From Alphaproteobacteria bacterium (GTDB taxonomy: Bacteria > Pseudomonadota > Alphaproteobacteria > Micropepsales > Micropepsaceae), in NCBI GenBank assembly GCA_028869355.1, contig JAGWSK010000147.1, positions 1-8,784 of the forward strand: a DNA stretch of 8,784 nt, in the 5' to 3' direction. The position numbers were made by a program, and so were the translations under genes. The notes below the pieces were generated by a model, which worked only from the letters and a program-made list of their open reading frames with translations, searched no databases and was not told where the DNA came from. The first letter of the stretch is position 1. Every line of letters starts with the position of its first letter. Shown here one piece after another: positions 6,193-8,784 of the stretch.

Positions 6193-7580
6193 CAGATCGA
6201 GATGCGCTCCAGCCCGCGCATATAAGCGCGTAAGGGACCGGGCACGGCGATTGAACCGTCCTTCTGCTGATAGTTCTCGATGACCGCAAGCAAGGTCCGG
6301 CCAACTGCGAGCCCCGATCCGTTGAGCGTATGCACGAAGCGCGTGGCTTTGCCCTGCTCGGCCCGAAACCGCGCATTCATCCGCCGGGCCTGAAACTCAC
6401 CGCAGTTCGAACAGGACGAAATCTCCCGGAACCGGTTCTGTCCCGGGAGCCAGACCTCGATGTCATAGGTTTTCGTCGAGGCAAAGCCAATATCGCCGGT
6501 GCACAGAACCACCACCCGGTGATGCAGTCCGAGGCGCTTCAGGACTTCCTGCGCGCAATTTGTCATGCGCTCATGTTCGGCGGCGGATTGCTCAGGCGCG
6601 GTGATCGAGACGAGCTCGACTTTCGCGAACTGATGCATGCGCATCATTCCCGTCGTGTCCTTGCCCGCCGCGCCCGCTTCGGCACGGAAGCACGGCGTGA
6701 ACGCCGTAAACCGCAACGGCAACTCGGAAGGGTTGAGGATCTGCTCACGCACGAGATTGGTGAGCGGCACTTCGGCGGTCGGAATGAGCCAGAACTGTTC
6801 GGTCTTTTCGGCTTTCTCCAGCAAATCGGTGATATCCCCAACCCCTACCGGCGTCCCTGCAGATACTTCTTCCGCCGTCTCGAACAGGTGCTTTCTGCGC
6901 CACTCCCGTTCACCGGCAAAGAACTGGTCATTACTGAATTTGGGCAACTGGCCGGTGCCGAACATGGTCGCATCGCGGACCAGAAGCGGCGGCGAAATTT
7001 CGCGGTAACCGAATTCTTCCGTGTGCAAATCAAGCATGAATTGCGCGATCGCGCGTTCCATCCGGGCGAGCTGGCCTTTCAGGATCACAAAGCGCGAACC
7101 TGACATCCGCGCCGCCGCCGCAAAATCCATTTGTCCCAGCGCTTCGCCAAGCTCGAAATGTTCTTTGGCGGCAAAGCCGAAAGCCGGAGCTTCACCCCAT
7201 CTCCGAATTTCCACATTCGCGGTTTCGTCGGCCCCGTCGGGGACGTCGGCGGCCGGAAGATTCGGAATGGTGGCGAGAAAATCATTGAGCTGCGATTGCA
7301 GCCGCCGTTCTTCGTCTTCGCCTTGCTGAATCTGGTCCTTCAGGCCCGCGATTTCGGCGATCAGCGCGCTCGCCGCCGCTTGGTCCTTTTTGGCCTTGGC
7401 CTGCCCGATCTGGCGCGAGGCTTCGTTCCGACGCGCCTGCAAGTTCTGCAGCTTGACCAATACAGCGCGCAGGGCGGCATCGCGCGCAAGGACATCGGTG
7501 CTCAAAGGCGCAAGACCGCGCCGCTTCAATGCCGCGTCGAAGGCTTGTGGATCGTCGCGAATGAACTTCAGGTCGTGCAT
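6192..7580 (-). CDS. serS: Serine--tRNA ligase (seryl-tRNA synthetase), with an internal insertion
   Basis: Class II aminoacyl-tRNA synthetase that charges tRNA-Ser (and tRNA-Sec where present) with serine. The 462-residue protein starts with MHDLKFIRDDPQAFDAALKR and then forms the long antiparallel coiled-coil arm (about residues 35-105) that grips the tRNA long variable arm. The catalytic domain carries motif 1 around GYREISPPLLVR (191-202), TAEVPL (268-273), motif 2 FRAEAG (298-303), REISSCSN (385-392) and motif 3 NGSGLAVGRTLLAVIENYQ (420-438). It is about 30 residues longer than E. coli SerS. The excess lies at about residues 221-264, between LPKF and LIPTAEV. The start is fixed by the conserved N-terminus, but no clear Shine-Dalgarno site precedes it. 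It is followed directly by surE with a one-base overlap. Confidence 0.97.
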   Translation of the reverse strand: MHDLKFIRDDPQAFDAALKRRGLAPLSTDVLARDAALRAVLVKLQNLQARRNEASRQIGQAKAKKDQAAASALIAEIAGLKDQIQQGEDEERRLQSQLNDFLATIPNLPAADVPDGADETANVEIRRWGEAPAFGFAAKEHFELGEALGQMDFAAAARMSGSRFVILKGQLARMERAIAQFMLDLHTEEFGYREISPPLLVRDATMFGTGQLPKFSNDQFFAGEREWRRKHLFETAEEVSAGTPVGVGDITDLLEKAEKTEQFWLIPTAEVPLTNLVREQILNPSELPLRFTAFTPCFRAEAGAAGKDTTGMMRMHQFAKVELVSITAPEQSAAEHERMTNCAQEVLKRLGLHHRVVVLCTGDIGFASTKTYDIEVWLPGQNRFREISSCSNCGEFQARRMNARFRAEQGKATRFVHTLNGSGLAVGRTLLAVIENYQQKDGSIAVPGPLRAYMRGLERISI

Positions 7581-7663
7581 GGGAAAACGGTTCGGAATTC
7601 AGCCCGCCCTTCTGGCACGGAGGCCAAGCCGACGTAAAGCCAAACTGGGGCTTGGGGGCCGCT

Positions 7664-8200
7664 TCAGGCGATTGGGCGCGGTGACAGTTTGTATTTCGGA
7701 AGTCTGACAAGATAGTAGGCGAGCAGCGGCAAGCCGATTATGCCAGGCAGGAACCAGAACGCGATTTGCGGCAGCCTGTCCCACAATGGAAGATGCATTC
7801 CGTTGTCCACATAGAAGGCTGTGAGCATCAGGATATACGAGGTTCCCATGCCTGCCAGGTGCGAGCGGACGCGCCGCCGCCGAATATTGTGACGGCCGAA
7901 ACAGGCTGCCGCAAATGAGAGCGAACCCAGGATGAACAGGTGATAGTCGTCGGACCATCGTACGAAGGACAACAGGCTCATTGTTGCAAACGCGCCAGCC
8001 AGGGCCCAGAAATACGCAGTGCCGAAAGTGGAGTGTCGTCCGCGTGCCTTCCGGCTCAACATCGCTACAAGGCCGGCGACAACCGCGGAAAGACCGAAAG
8101 CGATGTGCAGGCCGGCAATGGCGAGGAAGTACGGATTCGTGGATGGGATCGGAATGCCTAAAACAATGGTCGATGCCACGCGGTCACACCCGAAGCTCAA
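7664..8200 (-). CDS. DUF2306-like integral membrane protein
   Basis: Hydrophobic protein of up to 178 residues with about five membrane segments (roughly 24-47, 60-80, 86-101, 114-130 and 144-165 when counted from the TTG at 8200). Recognisable features are the loop SRKARGRHSTFGTAYFW after helix 1, DYHLFILGSLSFAAACFGR, HLAGMGTSYILMLTAFYVDN and LPLWDRLPQIAFWFLPGIIG. From memory this resembles the DUF2306 type of predicted membrane proteins; no biochemical role is known to me. Histidines at 32, 56, 87 and 114 sit at or near membrane segments. There is no ATG in the right place: TTG at 8200 and GTG at 8179 are the candidate starts, and both leave the first helix intact. It ends 83 nt before serS on the same strand, so co-transcription is possible but not shown. 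Confidence 0.8.
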   Translation of the reverse strand: MSFGCDRVASTIVLGIPIPSTNPYFLAIAGLHIAFGLSAVVAGLVAMLSRKARGRHSTFGTAYFWALAGAFATMSLLSFVRWSDDYHLFILGSLSFAAACFGRHNIRRRRVRSHLAGMGTSYILMLTAFYVDNGMHLPLWDRLPQIAFWFLPGIIGLPLLAYYLVRLPKYKLSPRPIA

Positions 8201-8203
8201 TTG

Positions 8204-8231
8204 GTCATACCAGTCTCATGCCCAAAGGCAA
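8204..8231 (-). promoter_or_regulatory. Candidate sigma-70-like promoter for the DUF2306-like gene
   Basis: On the - strand, TTGCCT (8231-8226) and TATGAC (8209-8204) are separated by 16 bp, each matching 4 of 6 consensus bases. Transcription would begin close to 8200-8197. This would favour the GTG at 8179 as translation start, or a leaderless message from the TTG. Judged by eye only. Confidence 0.3.
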
Positions 8232-8259
8232 CAGTGCCGACGGTTGCGAAAGCTTGGCG

Positions 8260-8276
8260 CGTCAGCCATGCTGACG
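8260..8276. promoter_or_regulatory. Perfect 7-3-7 palindrome in a divergent intergenic region (candidate operator)
   Basis: CGTCAGC-CAT-GCTGACG is a perfect dyad with 7-bp arms and a 3-bp centre. It lies 32 bp before the start of the NTF2-like gene and about 60-80 bp before the divergent membrane-protein gene. Place and symmetry suit a dimeric regulator; no regulator gene lies in the window. A short RNA hairpin in the leader of the NTF2-like gene is an alternative. Confidence 0.4.
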
Positions 8277-8308
8277 GCGACTTCGACGCTACCAGACATT
8301 TTCCGCCC

Positions 8309-8692
8309 ATGACCGATGATGAAGCCGCCATTCGAGATCTGATCGCCACCTGGCTCGCGGCCGGCAAGTCCGGGAATACGAAAGCGGTGCTCGGCCTTAT
8401 CCATGACGACGCATTGTTCCACGTCCCCGGCGCCGAACCGTTCGGAAAAGCAGCGTTTGCGTCTGCTTCGGAGCAGATGACAAACGTGCGAATGGAGGGC
8501 GAAAGCCAGGTGCTGGAAATAGAGGTCTGCGGCGATACCGCCTGGTGCCGCACGCATCTCGCGATTGTCGTGACTCCGCCGGCTGGACAGCCGGTTCGCC
8601 GCGCCGGTTATACGCTGTCAATTCTGCGCAAATCGCCGGCCGGCAAATGGCAGCTTTTCCGCGACGCCAACATGCTTGCTGTTCAGCGCTGA
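8309..8692 (+). CDS. SnoaL/NTF2-like protein of the SgcJ/EcaC type
   Basis: Small cytoplasmic alpha+beta-barrel protein of 127 residues from ATG 8309. The layout is typical of SgcJ/EcaC (YybH-like, DUF4440-related) proteins: DEAAIRDLIATWLAAGKSGN as N-terminal helices, LGLIHDDALFHVPGAEPFGKAAF, the strand EIEVCGDTAWCRTHLAIVV, and the C-terminal pair YTLSILRKSPAGKWQLFRDANML. Families of this fold include isomerases, cyclases and many proteins of unknown function. No specific substrate can be assigned. The frame is open back to a TTG at 8201, but the homology begins only at the ATG, so the shorter form is chosen; no good ribosome binding site precedes it. It is divergent from the DUF2306-like gene and single on its strand. 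Confidence 0.88.
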   Translation: MTDDEAAIRDLIATWLAAGKSGNTKAVLGLIHDDALFHVPGAEPFGKAAFASASEQMTNVRMEGESQVLEIEVCGDTAWCRTHLAIVVTPPAGQPVRRAGYTLSILRKSPAGKWQLFRDANMLAVQR

Positions 8693-8695
8693 CGA

Positions 8696-8784
8696 TTAGA
8701 AGAAGGGTTTACCTGCCGATCCGTCACCATGCGGCATGTGGCTGCCGGCCACATGTTCCTGCCGATCGTCGGTCATTGGCGTCG
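8696..8784 (-). CDS. Possible 3' end of a gene coding a short His-rich C-terminus (partial)
   Basis: On the - strand one frame is open from the window edge to a TAA at 8698-8696. It encodes a 28-residue fragment with a histidine-rich stretch (EHVAGSHMPHGDG) ending in AGKPFF. An ATG at 8776-8774 is in frame, so it could also be a tiny complete protein. It would be convergent with, and 3 nt from, the NTF2-like gene. I do not recognise it. A + strand frame starting at ATG 8729 is also open to the edge, so the assignment is weak. Confidence 0.3.
   Translation of the reverse strand, partial: TPMTDDRQEHVAGSHMPHGDGSAGKPFF
8735..8755. terminator. 8-bp hairpin downstream of the NTF2-like gene
   Basis: CATGTGGC-TGCCG-GCCACATG forms a perfect 8-bp stem with a 5-nt loop, 42 nt after the stop codon of the NTF2-like gene. 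It is followed by TTCCTG, not a proper T-run, so termination is only a possibility. If the - strand partial gene is real, the hairpin lies inside its coding region. Confidence 0.35.

Noticed and set aside
5594..6376. Open frame of 260 codons on the - strand across the serS/surE junction
   Set aside because: It runs in another phase through two well-supported genes and encodes an Arg/Ser-rich sequence with no domain.
6330..7103. Open frame of 257 codons on the + strand
   Set aside because: It is antisense to the unambiguous serS gene, Arg-rich and without any known motif.
8201..8308. TTG-started N-terminal extension of the NTF2-like protein
   Set aside because: The extension has no family similarity, runs through the divergent promoter region and palindrome, and starts with TTG without a ribosome binding site.
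1..8784. Search for CRISPR arrays, tRNA or rRNA genes, transposases, toxin-antitoxin pairs or phage genes
   Set aside because: No regularly spaced repeats, no recognised RNA-gene features and no proteins of these classes were seen on either strand.

Overview
The window looks like a chromosomal piece of a fairly GC-rich (about 60% by eye) Gram-negative bacterium, most likely an alphaproteobacterium. Evidence for this is a MexF/OprN-type tripartite efflux system with a lipoprotein outer-membrane factor, a periplasmic MlaC-family protein, and a serS-surE pair overlapping by one base (TGATG), an arrangement familiar from alphaproteobacteria. No rRNA, tRNA, CRISPR array, transposase or phage gene was seen.

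Left part (1-5121, all + strand). The window opens inside an RND efflux permease whose first ~220 residues, and presumably the periplasmic adaptor gene, lie upstream. The permease gene overlaps the gene for its outer-membrane channel lipoprotein by 17 nt. After 106 nt comes a gene for an MlaC/Ttg2D-family periplasmic phospholipid-binding protein. It is followed 25 nt later, behind a very strong ribosome binding site, by a 111-residue membrane protein I cannot name with confidence. Together these could form an envelope-maintenance or solvent-efflux unit: pump, channel, lipid carrier and small membrane protein. That link is inferred from gene order only.

Middle (5122-5313). The gap between two convergent genes holds a compact set of repeats. 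There is an 18/19-bp inverted repeat bounding about 155 bp, three tandem CTCCGCG(A/T) octamers, a direct repeat, and a perfect 7-bp hairpin.

Right part (5314-8200, all - strand). Read right to left, a DUF2306-like multi-pass membrane protein is followed by serS (seryl-tRNA synthetase with an unusual internal insertion) and surE (5'-nucleotidase with a basic C-terminal tail). The tat genes and pcm that often flank serS-surE in alphaproteobacteria are absent.

Far right (8201-8784). A divergent intergenic region with a 7-3-7 palindrome precedes a + strand SnoaL/NTF2-like protein of the SgcJ/EcaC type. The last ~90 bases may hold the 3' end of a histidine-rich - strand gene and contain an 8-bp hairpin.

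Most of the window is ordinary housekeeping and efflux content. The least explained parts are the repeat cluster at 5121-5284, the lone mlaC-like gene with its small membrane-protein partner, and the SerS insertion.
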